DNA from: a virus
DNA length: 24,395 nt
IMG/VR virus record: IMGVR_UViG_3300031857_001329
Coordinates: 1-24,395 of that record
Reading direction: 5' to 3' (one strand)
Below are positions 1-6,207 of the stretch, piece after piece. Position numbers and translations under genes: made by a program. The stretch's first letter is position 1, and the number at the start of each line of letters is the position of its first letter. The notes beneath the pieces were generated by a model, which saw only the letters and a program-made list of their open reading frames with translations, made no database searches and was not told where the DNA came from.

Positions 1-32
1 GACCAAAAGTGTTAAAAATTAGATGTTCTAAA

Positions 33-1217
33 TCAAACACTTACAAGTTCAGCCTTTCTACCTGTGAAATCTTCCCAACGCTTGACGATAACGTCACAAT
101 ATTTAGGGTCTAACTCCATAAGTCTTGCTTTTCTACCTATCTTTTCACAAGCCATAAGAGTTGATCCTGAACCACCAAATAGGTCTAATACAATATCCAT
201 GCCTTTAGTGTTATTTAGTATTTGATACTCCATAAGTTCTACAGGTTTCATAGTAGGATGTAAATCGTTCTTGGTGGGTCGTTTGCATAGGATTAAAGTT
301 GTTTGTTTGCGATCCGTAGCCCATAGATGAGCCGCGCCGTCTTTCCAGCCGTATAAACAAGGTTCATGTTTCCAATGATAATCTTGTCTTCCCATAACCA
401 TAGTGTCTTTTTGCCATATTAGGCATTGACGCACCTGCCAGCCTGCATCTTTACAAGCGCCTCTAAAGTTATAGCCTTCTGAATCTGCGTGCCATATATA
501 AAATACTGCTCCAGGCTTCATAACTACGTCGGCAGCCGTAAAAGCGTCTCGTAAGAACTGCCTAAAGGTGCTGTCATCCATAGAGTCGTTTTGTATTTTT
601 AACGCGTCTTTAGTTTTACCTGTGTAATCTACGTTGTAAGGTGGGTCGGTAACTAATATATCGACTAGGCCGTCGGTTAGCTTTTCAACTGCCTCAATGC
701 TAGTTGAGTCGCCACACATAAGCCTATGATCACCCAGCTGGTATATATCGCCTAATTTAGTTTTAGGCTCTTCAGGCACAGGTGGGATTTCGTTTTCATC
801 GGTTAAACCGTCTACTTGTTCAGGCTGTAATAGATTAGCTAGTTCGTCTGCGTTAAAGCCTGTAAGGTTTAGATCAAACCCTAGTTCTTGTAGGTCGGCT
901 AGTTCAATAGATAATAGATTAGTATCCCAATCAGAGTTTAGGGCTAGTTTATTGTCGGCAATAATTAAAGCCTTACGTTGCTCTTTGGATAGGTGGGCTA
1001 GTTCAATTACAGGGACTTCGGTCATTCCTAGTTTTTTTGCTGCCATTATACGACCATGGCCCGCAATAATACCGTTATCACCGTCAACCAATATAGGATT
1101 AGTCCAGCCAAACTCTTTAATTGAGGCGGCTATTTGGCTTACTTGGTCGTCAGAGTGCTTCCTGGAATTGTTAATATACGGAATTAAATCCGCTAACAAA
1201 CGCTTTTCGATTTGCAT
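33..1217 (-). CDS. ParB-like nuclease domain / DNA adenine methyltransferase fusion
   Basis: A 394-residue two-domain protein. Residues 1-130 look like a ParB/Srx-type N-terminal domain: an N-terminal stretch with PYxNNSRKH, the motif GIIAGHGR at 49-56, then the helical part with ADNKLA. Residues 155-390 are a SAM-dependent DNA methyltransferase. DPPY (catalytic motif IV) at 191-194 comes before the SAM-binding LDLFGGSGST (motif I) at 344-353, an order that fits the beta class. HPTMKPVELM at 320-329 is typical just before motif I. DPPY favours N6-adenine methylation, but the target site cannot be read from sequence. No cognate restriction nuclease is visible, so self-protection or modification of host DNA is the likely role. 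The ATG overlaps the stop of the upstream gene (TAATG) and has no clear Shine-Dalgarno site, which suggests translational coupling. It is the last gene of the leftward operon in this window. Confidence 0.93.
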   Translation of the reverse strand: MQIEKRLLADLIPYINNSRKHSDDQVSQIAASIKEFGWTNPILVDGDNGIIAGHGRIMAAKKLGMTEVPVIELAHLSKEQRKALIIADNKLALNSDWDTNLLSIELADLQELGFDLNLTGFNADELANLLQPEQVDGLTDENEIPPVPEEPKTKLGDIYQLGDHRLMCGDSTSIEAVEKLTDGLVDILVTDPPYNVDYTGKTKDALKIQNDSMDDSTFRQFLRDAFTAADVVMKPGAVFYIWHADSEGYNFRGACKDAGWQVRQCLIWQKDTMVMGRQDYHWKHEPCLYGWKDGAAHLWATDRKQTTLILCKRPTKNDLHPTMKPVELMEYQILNNTKGMDIVLDLFGGSGSTLMACEKIGRKARLMELDPKYCDVIVKRWEDFTGRKAELVSV

Positions 1218-1435
1218 TATTCGTTTGTAGTGCTGTCAGAGTTAGCTTCAGCTTCATCAACTTTAGCTTGCGTTTCAGGGTTGTCCTCTACTTTATTGAT
1301 TGTATTTTGAACTTGAGGAATAGCCTGCCCTTTTACTTTTGCTACTAAAGGTTCAGCGTGTTCCATAGGTAGTTTATAAAGACCTGCTATTAATAATTCA
1401 ACTTCTTTGATTTCAAGCTCCAACTTAATGGCCAT
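1217..1435 (-). CDS. small phage protein of unknown function, 72 aa
   Basis: An acidic 72-residue protein that I do not recognise by function. The N-terminal half (about 1-40) is amphipathic and helical, with LLIAGLYKLPMEHAEPLV. The last 25 residues are acidic and low-complexity (Glu, Asp, Asn, Thr) and probably disordered. AAGGAG lies seven bases before the ATG, so the start is well supported. Its stop overlaps the methyltransferase start by one base, so the two are probably translated as a coupled pair. No membrane segment or metal-binding cluster is present. Confidence 0.75.
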   Translation of the reverse strand: MAIKLELEIKEVELLIAGLYKLPMEHAEPLVAKVKGQAIPQVQNTINKVEDNPETQAKVDEAEANSDSTTNE

Positions 1436-1461
1436 GATTTGCTCCTTGGTTAGTTAATCAG

Positions 1462-1620
1462 TTATTTTACTCTTTTTTTTGCTGTTTTTGCAGCCTCTTT
1501 AAAAGCTTCAGCAGTAGGCGCGCCTTTTGTGCCTGGCTTTCTCATCGTTTCTTTACTGCCATGCTTAATTCTCTCTTGTTTAGCATGAATGTTTGCGTAT
1601 AAACCTGGTTTAGTTGCCAT
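1462..1620 (-). CDS. small basic conserved phage protein, 52 aa
   Basis: A 52-residue, strongly basic protein starting MATKPGLYANIHAKQERI and ending in a Lys/Ala-rich helix (FKEAAKTAKK). It has a glycine-lysine middle part, GSKETMRKPGTKGAP. I recall very similar short proteins (LYANIHAK, then MRKPG, then GAPTA) from many aquatic phages, without a known function. The charge suggests nucleic-acid binding, but that is inference. The start overlaps the end of the GroES-like gene by 11 bases, in line with tight packing of the leftward operon. Confidence 0.75.
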   Translation of the reverse strand: MATKPGLYANIHAKQERIKHGSKETMRKPGTKGAPTAEAFKEAAKTAKKRVK

Positions 1621-1915
1621 TCTCTTCCTCCTCAATAAAACATACGTCTTGCCAAGACATTATAAGATACTTCTCACCGTTGTCGGTCACTTGTTGGTAT
1701 TTTAAATACTCGTCTTTGCCCATAGTGCCAAATCTAACTTTGTCGCCTACGTTTACAGGCATAGGTTCATACCTGCCTTCTTTTATCTTTTTACCTTGAC
1801 CAACTGCAATCACTGTTCCCATATTATATTCCTCGCTCATAATAAAGCCAGGGATAACAGACTTCTCACGCTCAATAGGTTTTACTAATATCTTGTCGCC
1901 AAACGGTCTAATCAT
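1610..1915 (-). CDS. groES: GroES-like co-chaperonin
   Basis: A 101-residue protein with the size and blocks of the 10-kDa co-chaperonin: IRPFGDKILVKPIE at 2-15, GTVIAVGQG at 33-41, VNVGDKVRFG at 54-63, and the end EYLIMSW-type block at 83-95. Between 16 and 30, where GroES has its mobile GroEL-binding loop, it carries a divergent loop ending in the hydrophobic triad FIM, compatible with chaperonin contact. It presumably caps the host GroEL to help fold phage proteins, as phage-borne GroES homologues do (for example T4 gp31, which is far more diverged). The start overlaps the upstream stop (ATGA) and AAAAGG precedes it. Placing this gene in the early arm suggests the cap is made before structural proteins. 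Confidence 0.9.
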   Translation of the reverse strand: MIRPFGDKILVKPIEREKSVIPGFIMSEEYNMGTVIAVGQGKKIKEGRYEPMPVNVGDKVRFGTMGKDEYLKYQQVTDNGEKYLIMSWQDVCFIEEEENGN

Positions 1916-2157
1916 TTTTTAATCCTTTTTGGTTTGTTTTCAATTTGAATAGGTTTAGATTCTAATGCAGGCATAGAAACAGGATCAGGTATGATCTCGT
2001 CTTTAGTTCTAGCTACGTTAGCAAAAATAAACTCACCGCACCAATCAGATGGTGATTTATTTAACGTTGGAGGATATCTGTGACAGGTTCCAAGTTGACC
2101 GCCTGTAATAAAGAATTTACAAGACAAACAACTGTCTGTAGAATTTGATGTAGCCAC
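1912..2157 (-). CDS. small Cys-rich protein with GTG start, probable metal-binding
   Basis: An 81-residue protein whose N-terminal half has CLSCKFF at 10-16, GTCHRYPP and DWCGEF, a spacing of Cys and His that suggests one zinc site. The C-terminal half is low-complexity and lysine-rich, ending KPKRIKK. Homologous short proteins with C-x2-C, CHRYPP and WCGE are common in phage and bacterial genomes, function unknown. The start is GTG: GGAGG sits eight bases upstream, and no ATG is available. The stop overlaps the GroES-like start by four bases. Confidence 0.8.
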   Translation of the reverse strand: MATSNSTDSCLSCKFFITGGQLGTCHRYPPTLNKSPSDWCGEFIFANVARTKDEIIPDPVSMPALESKPIQIENKPKRIKK

Positions 2158-2190
2158 TTAATAAACCTCCATTATTATTTGGTTAGAATT

Positions 2191-2228
2191 CCCAATCAGT
2201 CTAGGGCTGGTTGGGTTTTCGTTTTATT
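2191..2228 (+). terminator. intrinsic terminator pointing rightward inside the leftward operon
   Basis: On the + strand CCCAATCAG (2191-2199) pairs with CTGGTTGGG (2207-2215) over nine positions, eight Watson-Crick and one G-U, with a seven-base loop. It is followed at once by TTTTCGTTTTATT. On the - strand the wobble becomes an A-C mismatch and there is no U-tract after the hairpin, so the signal is directional and opposed to the surrounding genes. It lies in one of the few gene-free gaps of the arm (2158-2226). Confidence 0.5.
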
Positions 2229-2409
2229 AACTATACTTCTTGTGTTCGTAGCAAACTTTTTCAGAACTTCCGCCTTTGAATTGCTTGTCAGCACCAACTG
2301 CGTCTTTTTTACCCATAGCAACGCCGCCTTTTAAACTGCCTTTTTTCTCGCCTGAAGCGTCTGAAGCAGTAGCGCCTTTAGGTAATACTTCTTTGTTGTA
2401 ATATCCCAT
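2227..2409 (-). CDS. small Gly/Lys-rich phage protein, 60 aa
   Basis: A 60-residue, low-complexity hydrophilic protein rich in Gly, Lys and Ser (GEKKGSLKGG, GKKDAVGADKQFKGG). It looks intrinsically disordered, and I cannot assign a function. AAAAGGA precedes the ATG at normal distance, and the gene fits the gap between the NinG-like gene and the Cys-rich gene. It ends just before a gene-free gap that holds a rightward-pointing terminator. Confidence 0.65.
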   Translation of the reverse strand: MGYYNKEVLPKGATASDASGEKKGSLKGGVAMGKKDAVGADKQFKGGSSEKVCYEHKKYS

Positions 2410-2432
2410 AATTTTTCCTTTTAGCTAAAAGA

Positions 2433-2981
2433 TTAACCTTGGTTATCAAGATTAAGAGCCTTTATTTTATCAGAAAAAACCTTCTTGAGAACCTTTATTT
2501 CATCTATTGTTAATTTTATTGTGTCGTTATTAGACTCGAGTGTTTCAACAGCGAGTATTCCAATTTTTCTAATAAGTCCAAGTCGGTATCGGATGAGGTT
2601 ACCAGATAAATGGGTGTTACAGGCAGCGCATTGTCGGTGGCAGTTCTGCTCGTTAAATCGTAAGTGTCCTGCACTTCCAATGCTTCGGTAATGGCCTGCA
2701 TGATATGCGCTGGCACTTTTTGACCCACAACTAATACAACCGTCATCTTGATCCCTTAATCTAATATATTTATTAAAAACTATTTGTGTGTCTTTTAACC
2801 AATCTGATCGGCTTTTAATTTTTAACTTTGCTTCTTTAACTTCTTTTTTAATCTTTTTAATTTTTTGGTTGTTTGCAAATTCAATCGCGCACTTCCATTG
2901 GCACACTAGCTGAAGCGGTTTTTGAGGTGTAAAGTATGCTTTACATATTCTACACTTTTTAGGTCGTATGGTCGATTTCAT
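2433..2981 (-). CDS. ninG: NinG-like recombination protein (Rap family)
   Basis: A 182-residue protein matching the lambda NinG/Rap family, a structure-specific endonuclease acting on recombination intermediates. An N-terminal zinc cluster uses C10, C13, C27 and C31. After a Lys-rich helix (35-60) comes a second Cys/His part: CISC at 82-85, HAGHY at 94-98 and CHRQCAAC at 114-121 followed by THLSGN, as in the HNH-like NinG core. GGAG is about nine bases before the ATG. The start overlaps the end of the NinB-like gene by 23 bases, keeping the lambda order NinB then NinG. Confidence 0.9.
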   Translation of the reverse strand: MKSTIRPKKCRICKAYFTPQKPLQLVCQWKCAIEFANNQKIKKIKKEVKEAKLKIKSRSDWLKDTQIVFNKYIRLRDQDDGCISCGSKSASAYHAGHYRSIGSAGHLRFNEQNCHRQCAACNTHLSGNLIRYRLGLIRKIGILAVETLESNNDTIKLTIDEIKVLKKVFSDKIKALNLDNQG

Positions 2982-3414
2982 GGAACATTACTCCAAGCTC
3001 TGCGCCATAAGCTTCTATTTGCATTAAATATTCGCTAAATCCTTTTTTAGTTAGTTTAGATGTAGAGCCAATTAATATTTTTTTACCATTTGGCGTTTCA
3101 TCGTATTTACGATATCCCTCTTTGGTTAGTTGCTCGTCAAAGTATTCAGGTAAAAACTGTTCTTTAAAATATTCGTGCCAAACTAGTGGCGTGTATTGCT
3201 TACCATGAACCCATGCTTGTTCAGATATATCGCGCAAAGGCCCAGCCCACATTCTAGCATTAGCGTCTATTGATCTAGTTTTACGTTCCTCGCGAATAAC
3301 TACTTCTATTGGATGTTCTTGGTCTAGCGGTGCGTTTTTTAAAGCGTTGATTGCTGTTTCTTGTTGTATAGGGCTTACTAATCTTATTGTGCGCGTTTGA
3401 TATATATTTCTCAT
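2959..3414 (-). CDS. ninB: NinB-like recombination mediator
   Basis: A 151-residue protein with the features of the lambda NinB (Orf) family, which binds single-stranded DNA and helps load annealing proteins onto SSB-coated DNA. Seen in the sequence: EVVIREERKTRSIDANARMWAG in two pieces (38-49 and 50-58), then the DISEQA and GKQYTPLVWHEYFKE stretch, and a C-terminal TSKLTKKGFSEYLMQIEAYG helix, all in the family order and of normal length. It lies directly after the Cys-rich gene and SSB, its expected partner. The start overlaps the previous stop by four bases. Confidence 0.9.
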   Translation of the reverse strand: MRNIYQTRTIRLVSPIQQETAINALKNAPLDQEHPIEVVIREERKTRSIDANARMWAGPLRDISEQAWVHGKQYTPLVWHEYFKEQFLPEYFDEQLTKEGYRKYDETPNGKKILIGSTSKLTKKGFSEYLMQIEAYGAELGVMFHEIDHTT

Positions 3415-3608
3415 GAGCGTTTTAGTCTTTCCTGAAAGTCGTTGCGACAGTCTATATCGCAGAAGCGTTTTAATTTTGATATAGGTTCACGACAATTAAG
3501 ACAAAAGCCAGTGGGTTCAAAAATTTTAGATTGTGACCTGACACGTTCAATTGCAAAGTCACGCACTGTCTGTTCTAAATCGCTGGCTTTGTCAAAATCG
3601 TCCTGCAT
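3411..3608 (-). CDS. small zinc-finger protein (DksA/TraR-like)
   Basis: A 65-residue protein: an N-terminal helix starting MQDDFDKASDLEQ, then FCLNCREPI and, twelve residues on, FCDIDCRNDFQE, forming a likely four-Cys zinc site. Short TraR/DksA-type zinc-finger proteins of phages have this helix-plus-finger layout, but I do not see enough to claim RNA polymerase binding. The start is placed at 3608 because this ATG follows the SSB stop by one base (TAG-T-ATG), and family members usually start with an acidic MxDD. A longer in-frame ATG at 3626 exists but has an AAGG directly abutting it, too close for normal initiation. Confidence 0.75.
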   Translation of the reverse strand: MQDDFDKASDLEQTVRDFAIERVRSQSKIFEPTGFCLNCREPISKLKRFCDIDCRNDFQERLKRS

Positions 3609-3609
3609 A

Positions 3610-4026
3610 CTAGAACGGAATGTCATCCTTCATATCGTCAAAATCTTTAGGCGCTTGTGTTTCAGCTGGAGCTTTAGGTGCTTCACGTGCCTCTTCTTTG
3701 CTGCCTAACATTTGCATTTGATCTGCTACGATTTCAGTTGTATAACGGTCTGCGCCTTCTTTGTCTTTCCATTTGCGCGTTTGAAGTCGACCTTCAATAT
3801 ATACAGGCCTGCCCTTTTTTAAATACTCGCCAGCTATTTCTGCAAGCTTTCTAAAAAGAACTATATTGTGCCATTCTGTTTTATCAAGTTTTTGTCCGTC
3901 TTTATCTTTCCAGGACTCTGTGGTGGCTAGACTAAAATTACAAACTGCGTCGCCGTTGGGTAGAAATCTTACTTCAGGGTCTTTACCTAAATTACCTAGA
4001 ACTATTGCCTTGTTTACTGATGCCAT
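3610..4026 (-). CDS. ssb: single-stranded DNA-binding protein
   Basis: A 138-residue SSB of the bacterial type. The OB-fold starts [20 protein letters not shown] and continues through the block [38 protein letters not shown] and YTTEIVAD. A Pro/Ala/Glu linker then leads to the acidic tip DDMKDDIPF, the conserved docking tail for replication and repair partners. The start at 4026 is preferred over an upstream in-frame ATG at 4059, because GAGGAGAG lies just before 4026 and homology begins there. It protects ssDNA during replication and probably works with the NinB, annealing and exonuclease proteins of this phage. Confidence 0.96.
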   Translation of the reverse strand: MASVNKAIVLGNLGKDPEVRFLPNGDAVCNFSLATTESWKDKDGQKLDKTEWHNIVLFRKLAEIAGEYLKKGRPVYIEGRLQTRKWKDKEGADRYTTEIVADQMQMLGSKEEAREAPKAPAETQAPKDFDDMKDDIPF

Positions 4027-4186
4027 GTTGCTCTCCTCTGTTGTGAATAGATGTGACATTAAATAATATATATTTATTGCCTAATTGTCTTTTTAATTCT
4101 TGAACTTTAATATTCCTTTTTTCCACAAACTCAATATCTTTTGTGGTAATAGGAAGATTAGTTCCATAAAAGCTATGTAGTAACAT
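3992..4186 (-). CDS. small hypothetical protein overlapping the ssb start, 64 aa
   Basis: A 64-residue protein beginning [17 protein letters not shown] that matches nothing I know. It is supported by a strong GGAGG seven bases before the ATG and by filling the gap between the ssb gene and the 57-residue gene upstream. Its 3' end overlaps the ssb coding start by 35 bases in another frame, so part of its tail is dictated by the ssb leader and first codons. Residues 17-45 ([21 protein letters not shown]) look helical. A role as a translational leader for ssb is possible. Confidence 0.6.
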   Translation of the reverse strand: MLLHSFYGTNLPITTKDIEFVEKRNIKVQELKRQLGNKYILFNVTSIHNRGEQHGISKQGNSSR

Positions 4187-4197
4187 ATTTTCGCCTC

Positions 4198-4371
4198 CTA
4201 AAATAATGGTTCTTCTTTAATTAAATCAAATACGTTTTGTTTTGGTGCTTTAGTTAATTTGATAACTTGTATATCTTTGTGCGTGTCTTGATACCATTTA
4301 GCTTCTTTGTTTGACCAACGGTATTTTCTAATCATTTCACCGTTATCCATTACAGCATGAGTAAAGTTCAT
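4198..4371 (-). CDS. small hypothetical phage protein, 57 aa
   Basis: A 57-residue protein starting MNFTHAVMDNGEMIRKYRW, with a C-terminal VFDLIKEEPLF. Function unknown. The start at 4371 is chosen over an in-frame upstream codon at 4395 because GAGGA lies six bases before it, and the ATG follows the upstream stop by one base, the same stop-N-ATG arrangement seen at the SSB and zinc-finger junction. No membrane segment or metal site is visible. Confidence 0.7.
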   Translation of the reverse strand: MNFTHAVMDNGEMIRKYRWSNKEAKWYQDTHKDIQVIKLTKAPKQNVFDLIKEEPLF

Positions 4372-4372
4372 A

Positions 4373-4663
4373 TTAATCCTCGCAGTTTCCGCCAATACAC
4401 ATTTTGTTTTTTAACACAGCCTCTTCAATGTCGGCAATAGCATCTTTACCTATAAAGTCATCAGATGCAACACATAATCGCTTGTATAAACTATGTTCAA
4501 TTTCAGTGACAGAAGTTTTTAATAATAAACCTCTATCGCGAGCATGGTCTGAAATTATAGACGCTATATAATCGGAAGGCGCTACTCCCCACGACTCTAC
4601 TTCATCATATTTTTTTTGATCTAGTTCCACTTCAATGATAACCGAAAACTTCTTAAGCATCAT
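4373..4663 (-). CDS. hypothetical phage protein, 96 aa
   Basis: A 96-residue acidic protein starting MMLKKFSVIIEVELDQKKYDE, with a helical middle (PSDYIASIISDHARDRG) and a short C-terminal MCIGGNCED. The first 45 residues suggest a small alpha/beta fold, but I do not recognise a family. The ATG at 4663 is preferred because GAAAGGG is seven bases upstream. The longer reading at 4678 would start with TTG inside that ribosome-binding site. It overlaps the upstream gene by 11 bases. Confidence 0.7.
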   Translation of the reverse strand: MMLKKFSVIIEVELDQKKYDEVESWGVAPSDYIASIISDHARDRGLLLKTSVTEIEHSLYKRLCVASDDFIGKDAIADIEEAVLKNKMCIGGNCED

Positions 4664-4856
4664 TTTTAACCCTTTCAATAAGTTTTAACATTTCACTTCT
4701 GCCATGCTTGGCTTGATACCTTTCAAGTATTGCTTTTGCGTGAGGTTTAAACGCTTTTTTTAGCCAACGAACCCAGCAGCATTCGTTAGAAAAGTTATAA
4801 AGACCTCCTTCTTTATAACAAAAATCACACTTTGTGTCGGAGCGCTTCTCTTGCAA
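4653..4856 (-). CDS. small Cys-containing phage protein with TTG start, 67 aa
   Basis: A 67-residue protein with CDFCYKEGG near the N-terminus, a second pair ECCWVRWLKKAF, then a basic helix (AILERYQAKHGR, LKLIERVKND). The C-x2-C plus CC spacing suggests a zinc site. Similar short proteins recur in phage replication regions, function unknown. No ATG lies upstream of the conserved part. A TTG at 4856 with GGAG six bases before it is the likely start, and this overlaps the end of the loader-like gene by 32 bases. Confidence 0.7.
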   Translation of the reverse strand: MQEKRSDTKCDFCYKEGGLYNFSNECCWVRWLKKAFKPHAKAILERYQAKHGRSEMLKLIERVKNDA

Positions 4857-5262
4857 ACTTCACTCCAATCTCAAATTTATATTTACCCTTGTCGTAATCA
4901 TTAATAATTTTTCTAGCCCAGGCTTTAGGATCAATTTTAGGCTTTGAAGCTATTTCGTTTGTTATAGCTTTCATTTTGTCGTGATAAGTTTTAAGTTCAT
5001 CGTTTGTGGCTAGCCTAGGCAGTGCCTTTATAAACTCTTTAGGTTGGCTGGCTTTTATAGTTTCTAGTATATCGGCCACCGTAGGCATATATTTATTTTT
5101 ATTTACCCAATCATCAAAGGCTCGGCTTACTTGCATAAATTCATATTTTTCTAGTTTAGCCCACCATACGCGTAACGTGTCTTGCATAGGTTCAGGTTTG
5201 GAATAAATACTCGCTATCGTATTCATCATGTCTTTAAAGCCTTTTTTCTCGGTTTCAATCAA
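4825..5262 (-). CDS. putative replicative helicase loader (lambda P position)
   Basis: A 145-residue protein. The N-terminal 75 residues have VWWAKLEKYEFMQVSRAFDD followed by NKNKYMPTVADIL, a pattern I associate with phage helicase-loader/inhibitor proteins of the G40P-loader type, where short helices end in a proline before a DIL helix. The C-terminal part (80-145) is helical and basic. It lies directly after the DUF1376 initiator-like gene, as P follows O in lambda, so delivery of host DnaB to the origin is the best guess. The start is TTG at 5262: GGAG is eight bases upstream and TTGA overlaps the upstream stop. An internal ATG at 5229 is an alternative. No ATPase motif is present. Confidence 0.65.
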   Translation of the reverse strand: MIETEKKGFKDMMNTIASIYSKPEPMQDTLRVWWAKLEKYEFMQVSRAFDDWVNKNKYMPTVADILETIKASQPKEFIKALPRLATNDELKTYHDKMKAITNEIASKPKIDPKAWARKIINDYDKGKYKFEIGVKFAREALRHKV

Positions 5263-5948
5263 AATGACTGCTCCTGTGGTTTTTCGTCTAAAAATCTATG
5301 TTGATTTAGCCATGTGGAAGGGTTAGGGATATATTGGCCGTTGTTTTTAAACCATTGTGGGCTTACCTTTTGCCATTCCAACGCATTTAATACCGTAGCT
5401 AGATCAGGGTTAGCTTTAGCCCAAGCTTTTCTAGCTGCCTCTTTACCAACTTTTTTAGGGTATGCAATCCAAAACATATCAAAATCCGACAAAGGTTTTA
5501 TATTGGTTAATGGTTTATGGTTAATGGTTAATGGTTTATGGTTAGCATTGGGTTCGCTATGCGTTCGCATACCAAACGCAGTGCGTTCGCTAACTTTTTG
5601 CATTCTATCAGAAAAACTAGCCATTTCCTCTTTATTCCAGCGAATTTTGGCTGATTTTGAAGCTAACTCGGATTTAGCCCTAAAAGCCTCGATTTCAGCC
5701 TCGCAACGTTTGTGGATATATCCTTGCTCGGTTTTCTCAAAAAAGTCGGCCAAAACGCTTAAAACTGCCTTTATTTCGCCTTCTTCTCTGGCACAGAGTA
5801 AACGCATAAGCTTGGCCTCATCTAAAGGCAAAGGCGCTTCATTTAGGTAATATTGGTCTAATAGCTGCCTATATGCGCCATGCTCTAATAACGTTAGGTG
5901 CGCGGTGTCCTTGCGGTAGTCGGCTATATTGTGCTGAAAATAGTGCAT
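5259..5948 (-). CDS. DUF1376 replication-initiator-like protein (lambda O position)
   Basis: A 229-residue protein. Residues 1-105 match the DUF1376 (YdaU-type) domain: MHYFQHNIADYRKDTAHL, HGAYRQLLDQYYLNEAPLP, and a C-terminal KSAKIRWN. A linker (110-155) contains NHKPLTI-type repeats, and residues 156-225 form a second conserved unit (FWIAYPKKVGKEAARKAW, YIPNPSTWLNQ) typical of phage primosome and initiation proteins. It follows the Cro-like gene and precedes the loader-like gene, so it is the probable origin-binding initiator. AGAGGA sits just before the ATG. The linker DNA is a run of tandem heptamers and may itself be the origin, as in lambda O. Confidence 0.85.
   Translation of the reverse strand: MHYFQHNIADYRKDTAHLTLLEHGAYRQLLDQYYLNEAPLPLDEAKLMRLLCAREEGEIKAVLSVLADFFEKTEQGYIHKRCEAEIEAFRAKSELASKSAKIRWNKEEMASFSDRMQKVSERTAFGMRTHSEPNANHKPLTINHKPLTNIKPLSDFDMFWIAYPKKVGKEAARKAWAKANPDLATVLNALEWQKVSPQWFKNNGQYIPNPSTWLNQHRFLDEKPQEQSF
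5500..5541 (+). repeat. tandem TTWATGG heptamers, candidate iteron origin
   Basis: Five perfect tandem copies of TTWATGG run from 5507 to 5541 (TTAATGG, TTTATGG, TTAATGG, TTAATGG, TTTATGG), with a degenerate ATATTGG just before. Every three units (21 bp) make one in-frame repeat of NHKPLTI in the DUF1376 protein. A 21-bp period is two helical turns, as is common for initiator-bound iterons. The setting, a linker inside a putative O-like initiator gene, matches the place of ori in lambdoid phages. The origin role is an inference. Confidence 0.5.
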
Positions 5949-5955
5949 AGTTCCT

Positions 5956-6132
5956 CTAGTCTTTAAATTTACGTTTTAGGAAAATTTCAGGAAATTGAAG
6001 CTTTACTTTAGCTGGTATGCCTCGTTTTTTCCACTGATGAACCCTAATTTCAGAATGTTGTCCTTCTAGGCCTAAAAGCTTACATAAAGCCTTTGAACCT
6101 CCGTAAAACTCTATAATTTCGCTATCTGTCAT
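5956..6132 (-). CDS. Cro/YdaS-like helix-turn-helix regulator, 58 aa
   Basis: A 58-residue protein. Residues 9-42 make a Cro/YdaS-type helix-turn-helix: FYGGSKALCKLLGLEG, then VHQWKKRGIPAKVK. The recognition-helix end QWKKRGIP is characteristic of this family. It is the first gene of the leftward operon, directly facing the operators at 6159-6203, and is followed eight bases later by the initiator-like gene. Like lambda Cro it probably binds those palindromes and reduces early transcription in both directions. No partner CI-type repressor is found on the other side, so a strictly lytic use of this switch is likely. Confidence 0.85.
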   Translation of the reverse strand: MTDSEIIEFYGGSKALCKLLGLEGQHSEIRVHQWKKRGIPAKVKLQFPEIFLKRKFKD

Positions 6133-6158
6133 CTAATTTACCTTTATTAAAAATAATC

Positions 6159-6171
6159 TAACAATTTGTTA
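6159..6171. promoter_or_regulatory. operator palindrome 1
   Basis: TAACAATTTGTTA: perfect six-base half-sites TAACAA/TTGTTA around one central base. It lies 27 bases before the Cro-like start codon, where it could block leftward transcription. Its centre is 32 bp from that of operator 2, about three helical turns, so two bound dimers could contact each other. Binding by the Cro-like protein is inferred from position. Confidence 0.75.
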
Positions 6172-6179
6172 AATATGTG

Positions 6180-6207
6180 TTGACTCTACCTAACAACTTG
6201 TTATGAT
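6180..6207 (+). promoter_or_regulatory. rightward early promoter (sigma70-like)
   Basis: TTGACT at 6180-6185 and TATGAT at 6202-6207 are separated by 16 bases, each one or two mismatches from the -35 and -10 consensus. Transcription would start about 25 bases before the first rightward gene at 6241. Operator 2 fills the spacer. A leftward promoter must also exist here, but I see only weak candidates on the other strand. Confidence 0.75.
6191..6203. promoter_or_regulatory. operator palindrome 2 inside the rightward promoter
   Basis: TAACAACTTGTTA, with the same half-sites as operator 1 and only the central base differing. It sits between the -35 and -10 boxes and touches the -10, so a bound repressor would exclude RNA polymerase from the rightward promoter. 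Confidence 0.78.

Noticed and set aside
952-1230. 92-codon frame on the + strand opposite the methyltransferase
   Set aside because: It is antisense to a well-supported gene, its translation has no recognisable pattern, and the strand matches no neighbouring operon.
2516-2746. 76-codon frame on the - strand inside the NinG-like gene
   Set aside because: It is an out-of-frame shadow of a clearly conserved gene and has no ribosome-binding site.
6133-6200. Leftward promoter for the Cro-like operon
   Set aside because: Several weak -35/-10 pairs can be drawn (for example TTAACA with TAATAA), but none is convincing, so no coordinates were assigned, although a leftward promoter must exist nearby.
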